Of a DNA stretch of 52,327 nt, positions 25,013-34,199 are shown piece by piece. Source of the DNA: Burkholderiales bacterium. GTDB taxonomy: Bacteria; Pseudomonadota; Gammaproteobacteria; Burkholderiales; Burkholderiaceae_C. Below the pieces are notes generated by a model. It saw only the letters and a list, made by a program, of their open reading frames with translations, was not told where the DNA came from and did no database searches. A program made the translations under genes and the position numbers. The DNA is taken from positions 1-52,327 of the forward strand of contig JACRAZ010000096.1 in assembly GCA_016213205.1 (NCBI GenBank). Reading direction: 5' to 3'. Positions within the stretch are counted from its first letter, which is position 1; each line of letters starts with the position of its first letter.

Positions 25013-26331
25013 CAACTGCGTTTCAATCGAAGCTCGGCCGCCTGGGCGTGTGCCTGCAGGCCTTCGCCATAGGCCAGCTCGGCGGCGATCGGCCCCAGCA
25101 CCTGGGCGCCGGCTTCGCTCACCTCGATCAGGCTGCTGCGCTTCTGGAAGTCGTAAACACCCAGCGGCGAACTGAAGCGTGCGGTGCCCGAGGTTGGCAG
25201 CACATGGTTCGGCCCCGCGCAGTAGTCGCCCAGGCTCTCGCTGGTGTAGCGGCCCAGGAAGATGGCCCCGGCGTGGCGCAGCAGTGGCTCCCAGCGGGCG
25301 GGGTCGGTGGCACTGATCTCCAGGTGCTCCGGTGCGATGCGGTTGCTGATGGCGCAGGCCTCTTCCATCGAACGGGTATGGATCAACGCACCGCGCCCTT
25401 CCAGCGAGGCGCGGATCACGGCCTGGCGCGGCATGGCCGGCAGCAGCCGGTCGATGGCCTCATGCACCGCTGCGATGTAGCCGGCATCGGGGCAGAGCAG
25501 GATGCTCTGCGCCATCTCGTCGTGCTCGGCCTGGCTGAACAGGTCCATCGCCACCCAATCGGGCGCCGTGCTGCCGTCGGCCAGCACCAGGATCTCGCTC
25601 GGGCCGGCGATCATGTCGATGCCCACCTGGCCGAACACGCGGCGCTTGGCGCTGGCCACATAGGCATTGCCGGGGCCCGTGATCTTGTCGACCTTCGGGA
25701 TGGTGTCCGTGCCATAGGCCAGCGCGCCAACGGCCTGCGCACCGCCGATCGTGTAGGCGCGCGTCACGCCAGCCACGCAGGCCGCGGCCAGCACCAGCGG
25801 ATTCTTTTCGCCACGCGGCGTGGGCACCACCATGATGATCTCGCCAACCCCTGCCACATGGGCCGGCAGCGCGTTCATCAGCACCGAGGAGGGGTAGGCC
25901 GCCTTGCCGCCCGGCACATAGATGCCCACACGATCGACCGGTGTCACCTTCTGGCCCAGCAGGCTGCCGTGTTCGTCGCGGTACTGCCAGCTGAGGCCGC
26001 AGGCCTGCAGCTGGTGTTCGTGGTAGCGGCGCACCCGCGCGGCCGCGGCCTGCAGGGCCTCGCGCTGTGCCGGCGTGATGCGCTGCAGTGCACGCTGCAG
26101 TTCATCAGGCCCGATCTCCAGCGCGGCAACACTCTCGGCCTGCAGGCTGTCGTAGCGTGCGGTGTACTCCAGCACGGCGGCGTCGCCGCGCTGGCGAACG
26201 TCGGCCAGGATGTCGGCCGCACGCTGCTCGATCGCGTCGTCGGTTTCGGCGGACCAGTGCAGCACCTGGGTGAACTGGCGTTCGAAGTCGGCAGCCGAGG
26301 TGGCCAGGTGGCGGATGTTCACAGCAGGCAT
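25012..26331 (-). CDS. hisD: Histidinol dehydrogenase
   Basis: Zinc enzyme for the last two oxidations from histidinol to histidine. The 439-aa protein has VGIYVPGGKAAYPSSVLMN, the NAD region TIGGAQAVGALAYGT and ITGPGNAYVASAK, and IDMIAGPSEILVLAD. Zinc and catalytic residues are in LFSQAEHDEMAQ and IAPEHLEI, and YTSESLGDYCAGPNHVLPT follows. ATG at 26331 (MPAVNIRHL) has gagga upstream; the stop overlaps the third operator palindrome. The next his gene, hisC, is separated from it by the toxin-antitoxin pair. Confidence 0.97.
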   Translation of the reverse strand: MPAVNIRHLATSAADFERQFTQVLHWSAETDDAIEQRAADILADVRQRGDAAVLEYTARYDSLQAESVAALEIGPDELQRALQRITPAQREALQAAAARVRRYHEHQLQACGLSWQYRDEHGSLLGQKVTPVDRVGIYVPGGKAAYPSSVLMNALPAHVAGVGEIIMVVPTPRGEKNPLVLAAACVAGVTRAYTIGGAQAVGALAYGTDTIPKVDKITGPGNAYVASAKRRVFGQVGIDMIAGPSEILVLADGSTAPDWVAMDLFSQAEHDEMAQSILLCPDAGYIAAVHEAIDRLLPAMPRQAVIRASLEGRGALIHTRSMEEACAISNRIAPEHLEISATDPARWEPLLRHAGAIFLGRYTSESLGDYCAGPNHVLPTSGTARFSSPLGVYDFQKRSSLIEVSEAGAQVLGPIAAELAYGEGLQAHAQAAELRLKRS

Positions 26332-26344
26332 GGTCGTGTGATCC

Positions 26345-27016
26345 TCAGGACGATCGGGCTTCGGTGGCCCTGGCAAAGGCATCGATCAGCCGGCGCACGG
26401 CCTCGCGCCGCAGTTTCAGGGCCGCCTGGTTGACGACGAGCCGCGAGCTGATGTCCATGATGCGTTCGACCTCGACCAGCTGGTTGGCCTTCAAGGTGCT
26501 GCCGGTGGACACCAGGTCGACGATCGCGTCGGCCAGCCCGGTCAAGGGCGCCAGTTCCATCGAACCGTAGAGCTTGATCAGGTCCACGTGCACGCCCTTG
26601 TCGGCGAAGTGCTGCCGCGCGATCTGCGTGTACTTGGTGGCCACGCGAATGCGCGAACCCTGGCGCACCGCAGCGGCGTAGTCGAAGTCCACCCGCGTCG
26701 CCACACTCATGCGGCAGCGAGCAATGCGCAGGTCCAACGGCTGGTACAGGCCGGCGCCACCGTGTTCCAGCAGCACATCCAGGCCCGCCACGCCGATGTC
26801 GGCCCCACCCTGCTCAACGTAGGTGGGCACATCCGTGGCGCGCACCAGCACCACACGCACGTCGGCCTGGCTGGTGGGCAGGATGAGCTTGCGGCTCTTC
26901 TCGGGGTCCTCGGTGACCTCGATGCCCGCGGCGGCCAGCAGTGGCAGGGTTTCGTCGAAGATCCGGCCCTTGGACAGCGCCAGCGTCAGCGGTCGGCTCA
27001 GGGTCGCAGCGCTCAT
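26345..27016 (-). CDS. hisG: ATP phosphoribosyltransferase, short form
   Basis: First committed step of histidine synthesis, joining ATP and PRPP. The 223-aa protein has LTLALSKGRIFDETLPLL, VRATDVPTYVEQGGADIGVAG, and the PRPP-binding segment GLADAIVDLVSTGSTLKAN. It lacks the C-terminal histidine-binding domain, so it is the short form. By family knowledge, short HisG needs the regulatory partner HisZ, which is not in this window. Start overlaps the murA stop by 4 bases. Confidence 0.97.
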   Translation of the reverse strand: MSAATLSRPLTLALSKGRIFDETLPLLAAAGIEVTEDPEKSRKLILPTSQADVRVVLVRATDVPTYVEQGGADIGVAGLDVLLEHGGAGLYQPLDLRIARCRMSVATRVDFDYAAAVRQGSRIRVATKYTQIARQHFADKGVHVDLIKLYGSMELAPLTGLADAIVDLVSTGSTLKANQLVEVERIMDISSRLVVNQAALKLRREAVRRLIDAFARATEARSS

Positions 27017-28278
27017 GTGATCCTTTCAATGTCGGCCCCGAGGCCGCGCAGTTTGGCTTCCATGCGGTCGTAACCGCGGTCCAGGTGGTAGATGCGGTCG
27101 ACCTGGGTCTCGCCCTGGGCCACGAGCCCGGCGATCACGAGGCTGGCCGAGGCCCGCAGGTCGGTGGCCATCACCGTGGCGCCGGATAGGCCCGGCACAC
27201 CGGTGACGACCGCCGCCTTGCCGTCCACCGCGATCTGCGCGCTCAGGCGCATCAGTTCGTTCACGTGCATGTAGCGGTTCTCGAAGATCGTCTCGCTGAT
27301 GCGTGCAACGCCCTCGGCCACGCAGTTCACCGCCATGAACTGCGCCTGCATGTCGGTCGGGAAGCCCGGGTACTCGGTGGTGCGGAAGCTCACGGCCCGG
27401 GGCCTGCCATCGGCGTGCACGCGGATCCAGCCGGCGCCGGCGGTGATGTCGGCGCGCGCCTCCCGCAGCTTGTCGATCACTGCGTCCAGATGATCGGCCT
27501 GCGCACCCTTGACCAGAACATCCCCGCCGGTGGCCAGCACGGCACACAGGAACGTGCCGGTCTCGATGCGGTCCGCGATGATGCGGTGCGCCTTCGCGGG
27601 CGCCTGCAGTTGGCGGACACCCTGCACATGGATTCGGCTGCTGCCATGGCCTTCGATGCGCGCCCCCATCGAGATCAGCAGTTCGGCCAGATCGTGGACC
27701 TCGGGCTCCTGGGCGGCGTTCTCGAGCACCGTCTCGCCCTCTGCCAGTACCGCCGCCATCAGCAGGTTCTCGGTGCCGGTGACGGTGACCATGTCGGTCG
27801 TGATGCGCGTGCCCTTGAGGCGGTCGGCGTGGGCCCGGATGTAGCCGTGCTCGACGGCGATCGTCGCGCCCATGGCCTGCAGGCCCTTGATGTGCTGGTC
27901 CACCGGCCGCGAGCCGATGGCGCAGCCGCCCGGCAGCGAAACGGTTGCCCGCCCCAGCCGCGCCACCAGCGGCCCGAGCACCAGGATGGCTGCGCGCATG
28001 GTCTTGACCAGGTCGTACGGCGCCTCGGGGTTCGCGATCGTCGTCGCATCGATCAGCACCTCGTCGATGCCAGGCCCCAGGCGCTCCACGCCCACCCCCA
28101 TGGTGCGCAACAGCTTGAACATCGTCGCCACATCCTGCAGGTGCGGCACGTTGGCCAGCCGCACCGGCGCCGGCACCAGCAGCGCCGCACACAGTTCGGG
28201 CAACGCGGCATTCTTGGCCCCGGCGACCTGGACCTCACCGCGAAGGCGGCGGCCGCCGCGAATCAGTAGTTTGTCCAT
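27013..28278 (-). CDS. murA: UDP-N-acetylglucosamine 1-carboxyvinyltransferase
   Basis: Transfers enolpyruvate from PEP to UDP-GlcNAc, the first step of peptidoglycan synthesis and the fosfomycin target. The 421-aa protein has MDKLLIRGGRRLRGEVQVAG with AKNAALPE, the active-site loop LPGGCAIGSRPVDQHIKG containing the fosfomycin-sensitive Cys, and the late motif YPGFPTDMQAQFMAV. Start at 28278 fits the family. It overlaps hisG, a conserved link between murA and his genes in betaproteobacteria. Confidence 0.97.
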   Translation of the reverse strand: MDKLLIRGGRRLRGEVQVAGAKNAALPELCAALLVPAPVRLANVPHLQDVATMFKLLRTMGVGVERLGPGIDEVLIDATTIANPEAPYDLVKTMRAAILVLGPLVARLGRATVSLPGGCAIGSRPVDQHIKGLQAMGATIAVEHGYIRAHADRLKGTRITTDMVTVTGTENLLMAAVLAEGETVLENAAQEPEVHDLAELLISMGARIEGHGSSRIHVQGVRQLQAPAKAHRIIADRIETGTFLCAVLATGGDVLVKGAQADHLDAVIDKLREARADITAGAGWIRVHADGRPRAVSFRTTEYPGFPTDMQAQFMAVNCVAEGVARISETIFENRYMHVNELMRLSAQIAVDGKAAVVTGVPGLSGATVMATDLRASASLVIAGLVAQGETQVDRIYHLDRGYDRMEAKLRGLGADIERIT

Positions 28279-28378
28279 GGGGTGGGTCGGTGCTGGACGA
28301 CCACACGACAGGGGGAACCGGACCCGTCGCCATGGGCGCGACGACAACCGACGCCCGCAGCGCGATGGCCGCGGGTGA

Positions 28379-28648
28379 TCAGTGGTGCGAGTGGTCGGGG
28401 GCCGCCGGGCTGGCAGCCCATTCGGCGGGCGTGAGCGTCTTCATCGAGAGCGCGTGGATCTGCTCGCGCATTCTATCGCCCAGGGCCGCATACACCCGCT
28501 GGTGCCGGGCCACGCGACTCAAGCCTTCGAAGGCGGGCGCGACGATGGTGGCAAAGAAGTGGCGGCCGTCACCCTCGACCACCAGATGGTCGCAGGCGAT
28601 GCCGGCGGCGATGTAGCCGCGGACCTCTTCGGCAGTGGGTTCAGCCAT
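28379..28648 (-). CDS. BolA/IbaG-family protein
   Basis: The 89-aa protein has the IbaG-like pattern VRGYIAAGIACDHLVVEGDG, HFFATIVAPAFEGLSRVARH and the highly conserved VYAALGDRMREQIHALSMKT. BolA-family proteins work with monothiol glutaredoxins in iron-sulfur trafficking and acid or stress response. The C-terminal tail has extra histidines (DHSHH), possibly metal-binding. It is placed upstream of murA, as in many proteobacteria, with a 100-base gap. Confidence 0.9.
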   Translation of the reverse strand: MAEPTAEEVRGYIAAGIACDHLVVEGDGRHFFATIVAPAFEGLSRVARHQRVYAALGDRMREQIHALSMKTLTPAEWAASPAAPDHSHH

Positions 28649-28663
28649 GATTGTGAAATTATC

Positions 28664-29425
28664 TCACTGGCGCAGCTTGTAGCCACTGGCCAACAATCGC
28701 AGCGCCACCGCCGACACCACGACAAACGCCGTGCCGACGACGGCCAGGCTGAACCACGGCGACACGTCGCTGTGCCCGAAGAAGCCACGCCGGAAGCCGT
28801 CGATCATGTAGAAGAACGGGTTCAGGTGGCTGGCCGTCTGCCACACCGGGGGCAGCGACTTCACCGAATAGAACACGCCCGAGAGAAACGTCATCGGCAT
28901 GATGATGAAGTTCTGGAACGCTGCCATCTGGTCGAACTTCTCGGCCCACAGGCCGGCGATCAGGCCCAGCCCGCCGAGCATTCCCGCGCCCAGTGCCGCG
29001 AACACGATGATCCACCAGGGCTCCGCGAAGGCCGGCGGCGCAAACCACACGGTGACGAGGAAGACCCCCAAGCCCACCACCAAGCCGCGCGCGACGGAGG
29101 CCCCGACATAGGCCGCGAACCAGGCCCAGTGGGACAGCGGCGACACCAGCAGGAACACCAGGTTGCCCGTGATCTTGCTCTGGATCAGGCTGGAGGAACT
29201 GTTGGCGAACGCGTTCTGCAGCACGCTCATCATCACCAGCCCCGGGATCAGGAAGCTCGTGTAGCCCACGCCCTGGAACACCTGCACCCGGTCTTCGAGC
29301 ACATGGCCGAAGATCAGCAGGTACATCACCGCCGTGAGCACCGGTGCCGCGATGGTCTGGAATGCGACCTTCCAGAACCTCAGCACCTCCTTGTAGAACA
29401 AGGTTCCGGCACCTGCGAGCCTCAT
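28664..29425 (-). CDS. ABC-2 type transporter permease (YadH-like)
   Basis: The 253-aa integral membrane protein has about six hydrophobic segments. It carries the ABC-2 signature around FLSGVFYSVKSLPPVWQ and HLNPFFYMIDGFRRGFFGHS, typical of the YadH/NodJ group. It forms an exporter with the ATPase gene immediately upstream, whose stop overlaps this ATG as ATGA. The exported substrate is unknown. It is followed by the bolA-murA-his block, a conserved Burkholderiales order. Confidence 0.92.
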   Translation of the reverse strand: MRLAGAGTLFYKEVLRFWKVAFQTIAAPVLTAVMYLLIFGHVLEDRVQVFQGVGYTSFLIPGLVMMSVLQNAFANSSSSLIQSKITGNLVFLLVSPLSHWAWFAAYVGASVARGLVVGLGVFLVTVWFAPPAFAEPWWIIVFAALGAGMLGGLGLIAGLWAEKFDQMAAFQNFIIMPMTFLSGVFYSVKSLPPVWQTASHLNPFFYMIDGFRRGFFGHSDVSPWFSLAVVGTAFVVVSAVALRLLASGYKLRQ

Positions 29426-30345
29426 GCCGGCACCTCGTCGCGGGCTGGGGCCTGCATGATGTCGAGGAACACGTCCTCCAGGTCGGCTCGGCCGATCTCC
29501 AGGTCTTCGACCTGCACGCCCGCCTCGCGCAGCCGGGCCAGCAATCGTTCCACCTCGGCCGCATCGTGCGCCTTCAACTGCACGATGCGTCCGGTGACGC
29601 GGGCCTGCGAGGCCATTGCAGCCGGCAAGGGCTGGTCTGTCTTGAACCTCAGCATCGTGCTGGCCATGCCGCGCAGCAGGTCGGCCGTGCGATCCAGCGC
29701 GACGAGCCGGCCCTGCTTGAGCATGCCGATGCGATGGCACAGCGCCTCGGCCTCTTCCAGGTAGTGCGTGGTCAGCAGCACCGTGTGCCCCTCCCGGTTC
29801 AGGCGCGCAATGAAGGCCCACAGCGTCTGTCTCAGCTCAACATCGACGCCGGCCGTCGGCTCGTCGAGCACGATCACGGGCGGCCGATGGACCAGCGCCT
29901 GCGCCACCAGCACACGCCGCTTCATGCCACCCGAAAGCTGCCGCATGTTGGCGCCGGCCTTGTCGGCCAGGCCAAGGTGAAGCAGCACCTCGTCGATCCA
30001 GGCATCGTTGCCCTGAACGCCGAAGTACCCGCTCTGGATGCGAAGTGCCTCACGCACGGTGAAAAAGGGGTCGAACACCAGTTCCTGCGGCACGATGCCC
30101 AGGGCCAGGCGGGCAGCCACGTAGTCCTTGCGCACGTCATGGCCCATCACCGTGACGCGACCGCTGGTGGCCCGGGTGAGCCCGGCCAGGATGCTGATCA
30201 GCGTGGTCTTGCCCGCGCCGTTGGGCCCGAGCAAGCCGAAGAACTCGCCTTGCTGGATATCGAAACTGACGCCGCCGAGGGCTTGGAACTCCCCCCGGGG
30301 CCCGGAATAGGTCTTGGTGACCTGCTGAAAGCTGACGGCGGGCAT
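29422..30345 (-). CDS. ABC transporter ATP-binding protein (YadG-like)
   Basis: The 307-aa ATPase has Walker A LLGPNGAGKTTLISILAGL (about residues 38-56), Q-loop VPQELVFDPFFTV, signature MRQLSGGMKRRVLVAQALVH and Walker B VIVLDEPTAGVD, with switch His in TTHYLEEAEALCHR. A C-terminal regulatory extension follows, as in DrrA/NodI-type drug or lipid exporters. ATG at 30345 is set by the family N-terminus. It is divergent from a TetR gene 76 bases away, which might regulate it. Confidence 0.95.
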   Translation of the reverse strand: MPAVSFQQVTKTYSGPRGEFQALGGVSFDIQQGEFFGLLGPNGAGKTTLISILAGLTRATSGRVTVMGHDVRKDYVAARLALGIVPQELVFDPFFTVREALRIQSGYFGVQGNDAWIDEVLLHLGLADKAGANMRQLSGGMKRRVLVAQALVHRPPVIVLDEPTAGVDVELRQTLWAFIARLNREGHTVLLTTHYLEEAEALCHRIGMLKQGRLVALDRTADLLRGMASTMLRFKTDQPLPAAMASQARVTGRIVQLKAHDAAEVERLLARLREAGVQVEDLEIGRADLEDVFLDIMQAPARDEVPA

Positions 30346-30421
30346 GGCGCGCGATTGTAGGGAGAGCGCTTGGTTCGTGCTGGCGGCCTTGGTGCTAGAT
30401 TCCTGCGAAGCCACACACCCC

Positions 30422-31087
30422 ATGCACCCCACACCCAAGAAGCCGCGCCGGACGGCCGAACGCATCCTCGAGGTCACGCTCGACCTGTTCAACCGTTTCG
30501 GCGAACCCAACGTCAGCACCACGCTGATCTCGGCCGAGCTGGGCATCAGCCCGGGCAACCTCTACTACCACTATCCGGCCAAGGACGAACTGATCAACGC
30601 CTTGTTCGACCGCTACGAGCGCAGCCTGTCCGAACTGCTGCAGGCGGCCGACAACGTGGCGAACGTGGAAGACGCGTGGCTGTTCTTCCACATGCTGTTC
30701 GAACTGATCTGGCAGTACCGCTTCCTCTACCGCGACCTGAACGATCTGCTCAGCAAGAACCGCCGGCTCGAGACCCATTTCCAGTTCGTGCTCAAGAACA
30801 AGTCCCGTGCCGTGCGCGCGGTGCTGGAAGGGCTGACCCGCGGGCGCGCACTGAAGATCGACCCCCGCGAGTCCGACGCCGCGGCCAATGCCATGGTGGT
30901 GGTGCTGACCTACTGGCTCAGCTACGAGTACGTGCGTGATCCACGCAAGGCGCTGGAGCCCGAAAGCGCGTCCGCGGCCTTGTCTCGCGGTGCATACCAC
31001 GTGCTGAGCCTGCTCATGCCCTACCTGGACGCGCCGGCGCGCGAGCACCTGTTCCAAATCGCCGATGCCTACCGCCACGGCGCCTGA
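30422..31087 (+). CDS. TetR/AcrR-family transcriptional regulator
   Basis: The 221-aa protein has an N-terminal HTH: AERILEVTLDLFNRFGEPNV, then STTLISAELGISPGNLYYHY and PAKDELINALFDRYE. The long C-terminal ligand and dimer domain contains a TetR_C-like block. The ligand is unknown. It is divergent from the ABC exporter genes, the common layout for a TetR repressor of an efflux system, but homologues are also found here as general regulators in relatives. ATG at 30422 places the HTH normally. Confidence 0.9.
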   Translation: MHPTPKKPRRTAERILEVTLDLFNRFGEPNVSTTLISAELGISPGNLYYHYPAKDELINALFDRYERSLSELLQAADNVANVEDAWLFFHMLFELIWQYRFLYRDLNDLLSKNRRLETHFQFVLKNKSRAVRAVLEGLTRGRALKIDPRESDAAANAMVVVLTYWLSYEYVRDPRKALEPESASAALSRGAYHVLSLLMPYLDAPAREHLFQIADAYRHGA

Positions 31088-31109
31088 CCACCCCGAGAGG
31101 AGACAATCC

Positions 31110-31883
31110 ATGGCCAAGTGGACCGCGTTCCCCTATGACAATGCCAGCTTCAGCTACGACACGGCGGCATTGAAGAAGCACTGGTCCCGGCTCCACACCG
31201 GAGACGCCGAACCCCTGCCGAAGGACGACAAGGTGCTTGCTGCCTGGGCGCTGTTCCACGCCGGCGAGTTCCAGAAGGCCTGCGAGGCGGGGATGAAGGC
31301 TGGCGGCGCAGGCCTCACGGTGGCCAACAAGGCGCAGGCGATCTACGCAAACTACCTGGAAAAGTCCGAGAAGACCAAGCTCTCGATGTTCCAGGAGGTC
31401 GTCTCCCGCGCCGAGCAGCAGGTTTCGGCCGAGCCGAACAACCCCAACGCCCACTACTGGATGGCGTATGCCCTGGGCCGCTACAGCCAGGGCATCAGCG
31501 TCGCCAAGGCGCTGGCGCAAGGATTGGGCAGCAAGGTCAAGACAGCACTCGAAACGACGATCAAGCTCGCACCCAAGCACGCCGACGCGCACATCGCCCT
31601 CGGTGCGTTCCATGCCGAAGTGATCGACAAGGTGGGCAAGCTGCTCGGCAAGACCCAAGGCGCCGACGCCGCCACCGGACTCAAGTTGTTCCAGCAGGCT
31701 CTCAAGCTCAACCCCGGCTCGGCGATCGCGATGATCGAGTACGCCAACGGCCTGGTGATGCTCGAAGGCGACAAGCGCCTGAAAGAAGCGGAGAAGCTCT
31801 ATGCCCAGGCTGCGGAATGCACGCCGGCAGACGCGATGGAGTGCCTCGACGTCGAGATGGCGAAGGCCGAACTCGAGGACTGA
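31110..31883 (+). CDS. TPR-like cytoplasmic protein of unknown function
   Basis: The 257-aa protein lacks a signal peptide and has helical repeat segments resembling TPRs (EPNNPNAHYWMAYALGRYSQ, then IKLAPKHADAHIALGAFHAE and LKLNPGSAIAMIEYANGLVM). A conserved N-terminus (KWTAFPYDNASFSYDTAALK) precedes them. The ribosome site gagagga before the ATG at 31110 is strong. It follows the TetR gene by 22 bases and may share its transcript. A hairpin lies between its 3' end and convergent proB. Confidence 0.75.
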   Translation: MAKWTAFPYDNASFSYDTAALKKHWSRLHTGDAEPLPKDDKVLAAWALFHAGEFQKACEAGMKAGGAGLTVANKAQAIYANYLEKSEKTKLSMFQEVVSRAEQQVSAEPNNPNAHYWMAYALGRYSQGISVAKALAQGLGSKVKTALETTIKLAPKHADAHIALGAFHAEVIDKVGKLLGKTQGADAATGLKLFQQALKLNPGSAIAMIEYANGLVMLEGDKRLKEAEKLYAQAAECTPADAMECLDVEMAKAELED

Positions 31884-31888
31884 CACAA

Positions 31889-31915
31889 CTGCGCACGGCT
31901 GCGCGCCGTGCGCAG
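31889..31915. terminator. Hairpin between the convergent TPR-like gene and proB
   Basis: A perfect 11-bp stem, ctgcgcacggc (31889-31899) with gccgtgcgcag (31905-31915), sits in the 54-base gap between two convergent stops. It has no T-tract on either side, so it may act with Rho or as a transcript end stabiliser instead of as an intrinsic terminator. Confidence 0.5.
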
Positions 31916-31937
31916 CCCGGTGCAAATGGCCGAGACC

Positions 31938-33056
31938 TCAGCTGAGGACCAGGTTGTCCCGGTGGATGAGTTCGGGCTCGTTGACGAAGCCCAGCAGGCC
32001 GGCGATCTGTGACGAGGGCTTGCGCGCGATCAGCCGCGCTTCGGCGGACGAGTAGTTGGCCAGCCCACGCGCGATCTCGGTGCCCTGTGCCGAACGCACT
32101 GCAATGACATCGCCGCGGTGGAACTCGCCCTCGACCTCGGTCACCCCGATCGGCAACAGGCTCTTGCCCTCGTCTCGCAGCTTCAGCACCGCACCATCGT
32201 CCACCTGCACAGCGCCGCGCAGTTGCAGGTGATCGGCCATCCACTGCTTGCGTGCGGCGAGCTTCGGTGTGCCCGCCACCAGCGCCGTGCCGATGGCCTC
32301 GCCCGCGGACAGACGCAACAGCACGTCCGGCTCGCGGCCCCAGGCAATGATGGTCGATGCGCCGCTGCCTGCAGCACGTTTGGCTGCCAGCACCTTGGTG
32401 ATCATGCCGCCCCTGCCGATGGAGGACCCCGCACCACCCGCCATGCGCTCCAGTGCAGGGTCGCCGGCAGCAGCTTCATCGATGAAGCGGGCCTCAGGGT
32501 CCTTGCGGGGATCAGCCGAGTACAGACCACGCTGATCAGTGAGGATCACGAGCGCATCCGCCTCGACCAGATTGGCCACTAGCGCGCCCAAGGTGTCGTT
32601 GTCGCCGAACTTGATCTCGTCGTTGACGACGGTGTCGTTCTCGTTGATCACCGGGATGACCTTCAGCGACAGCAGCGTCAACAAGGTCGACCGCGCGTTG
32701 AGGTAGCGCTCGCGATCAGCGAGGTCGGCATGGGTCAGCAACACCTGGGCGCTGCCCATGCCGTGTTGAGACAGCTGCGTCTCGTACATCTGCGCCAGGC
32801 CCATCTGGCCAACGGCAGCGGCAGCCTGCAACTCATGCAGTTCGGTCGGCCGGGTGGACCATCCCAGGCGTTTCATGCCTTCGGCGATGGCGCCGCTGGA
32901 CACCATCACTAGCTCGCGGCCCTGCCGGGCCAGCATCGCGAGTTGACGGCACCAGTTGCCCACCGCATCCGCATCGATGCCCCGGCCTTCGTTCGTCACG
33001 AGGCTCGAGCCGACCTTCACGACGATGCGTCGCGCGGACTTCAGCAACTCAGGCAT
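31938..33056 (-). CDS. proB: Glutamate 5-kinase
   Basis: First step of proline synthesis, feedback-inhibited by proline. The 372-aa protein has the amino-acid kinase domain (RRIVVKVGSSLVTNEGRG, VSSGAIAEGMKRLG, VIPVINENDTVVNDEIKFGD and GGMITKVLAAKRAAGSG) and a C-terminal PUA domain (about residues 275-360, VQVDDGAVLKLRDEGKSLLP). The start at 33056 overlaps the obgE stop by 8 bases. The usual next gene for pyrroline carboxylate formation, proA, is not adjacent. Confidence 0.96.
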   Translation of the reverse strand: MPELLKSARRIVVKVGSSLVTNEGRGIDADAVGNWCRQLAMLARQGRELVMVSSGAIAEGMKRLGWSTRPTELHELQAAAAVGQMGLAQMYETQLSQHGMGSAQVLLTHADLADRERYLNARSTLLTLLSLKVIPVINENDTVVNDEIKFGDNDTLGALVANLVEADALVILTDQRGLYSADPRKDPEARFIDEAAAGDPALERMAGGAGSSIGRGGMITKVLAAKRAAGSGASTIIAWGREPDVLLRLSAGEAIGTALVAGTPKLAARKQWMADHLQLRGAVQVDDGAVLKLRDEGKSLLPIGVTEVEGEFHRGDVIAVRSAQGTEIARGLANYSSAEARLIARKPSSQIAGLLGFVNEPELIHRDNLVLS

Positions 33057-34122
33057 CGGCCACTCCAGGGGCATCGCCGAAACGCGGATCCACCTCTGGC
33101 GCGGGCGCCTCGCGCTGCGAGGCCACGTGCTCGTAGATCGACTGCACCAATGGGTCCAGACCATCTCGCGCCAGCGCCGAAATCTGGAACACGGGCCCCT
33201 TCCAACGCAAGCGCTTGACGAAGTCCTTCACCCGAGCGTCGCGCTCTTCGGCCGGCACCATGTCCAGTTTGTTCAGCACGAGCCAACGCGGCTTCTGGTA
33301 CAGCGCCTCGTCGTACTTGCGCAACTCCTTCACGATCGCCTTGGCTTGTGCCACCGGATCGACGGTGTCGTCGAACGGCGCGAGATCGACAAGGTGCAGC
33401 AACAGCCGCGTGCGCTGCAAGTGACGCAGGAACTGGTGGCCCAGGCCCGCGCCTTCGGCCGCGCCCTCGATCAGCCCCGGGATGTCAGCCACCACGAAAC
33501 TGCGTTCGGGGCCTGCACGTACCACCCCGAGGTTCGGATGCAGGGTGGTGAACGGGTAGTCGGCAATCTTGGGCCTGGCGTTCGAGATCGCGGCAATCAG
33601 CGTCGACTTGCCGGCATTGGGCATGCCCAGGAGCCCGACATCTGCCAGCACCCGCAACTCGAGCTTGAGCTTCTTCTGTTCGCCCGGCCAGCCCGGCGTC
33701 TTTTGCCGCGGGGCCCGGTTGGTGCTGCTCTTGAAGTGCAGGTTGCCGAAACCGCCATCCCCGCCCTTGGCCAACAACACCATCTCGTCGGGCACCAGCA
33801 GTTCCGCAATGACCTGGTCGGTCTCGAGATCCTTGACGATCGTGCCCACCGGCATGCGCAGCACGATGTCGTCCGCTGCGGCCCCGAACTGGTCGGAGCC
33901 GCGGCCCTGCTCGCCGTTGCGCGCCTCGTGCCGTCGCGCATACCGGTAGTCGATCAACGTGTTCAGATTGCGGTCGGCAACCGCGTAGACACTGCCACCT
34001 TTGCCACCGTCGCCACCGTTGGGGCCTCCGAACGGAATGAATTTCTCACGCCGAAAGCTGACGCAGCCGGCCCCGCCATTACCGGCCGCGATATCGATGG
34101 TGGCTTCGTCGACGAATTTCAT
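33049..34122 (-). CDS. obgE: GTPase Obg/CgtA
   Basis: Essential GTPase in large-subunit assembly and stress signalling. The 357-aa protein has the glycine-rich Obg fold (DIAAGNGGAGCVSFRREKFI, GGPNGGDGGKGGSVY, LKGGDGGFG-like AKGGDGGFGNLHFKSS). The G domain follows (GLLGMPNAGKSTLIAAISNA, DIPGLIEGAAEGAGLG, LNKLD). The C-terminus is short, as in beta-proteobacterial members. It follows rpmA after a terminator and is the third gene of the rplU-rpmA-obgE-proB block. Confidence 0.97.
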   Translation of the reverse strand: MKFVDEATIDIAAGNGGAGCVSFRREKFIPFGGPNGGDGGKGGSVYAVADRNLNTLIDYRYARRHEARNGEQGRGSDQFGAAADDIVLRMPVGTIVKDLETDQVIAELLVPDEMVLLAKGGDGGFGNLHFKSSTNRAPRQKTPGWPGEQKKLKLELRVLADVGLLGMPNAGKSTLIAAISNARPKIADYPFTTLHPNLGVVRAGPERSFVVADIPGLIEGAAEGAGLGHQFLRHLQRTRLLLHLVDLAPFDDTVDPVAQAKAIVKELRKYDEALYQKPRWLVLNKLDMVPAEERDARVKDFVKRLRWKGPVFQISALARDGLDPLVQSIYEHVASQREAPAPEVDPRFGDAPGVADA

Positions 34123-34150
34123 GGTGATGAGTGTCTGCGTTGGCCTGCCA

Positions 34151-34179
34151 AAACAAAAGCCCCGGCAGGCCGGGGCTTT
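34151..34179 (-). terminator. Intrinsic terminator/attenuator between rpmA and obgE
   Basis: On the minus strand a 10-bp stem (34156-34165 with 34170-34179, GC-rich core gccccgg) with a 4-base loop is followed by TTTTGTTTT. It would end the rplU-rpmA transcript or attenuate entry into obgE. Confidence 0.88.
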
Positions 34180-34199
34180 GCTGGCCTGGACGTGCTACG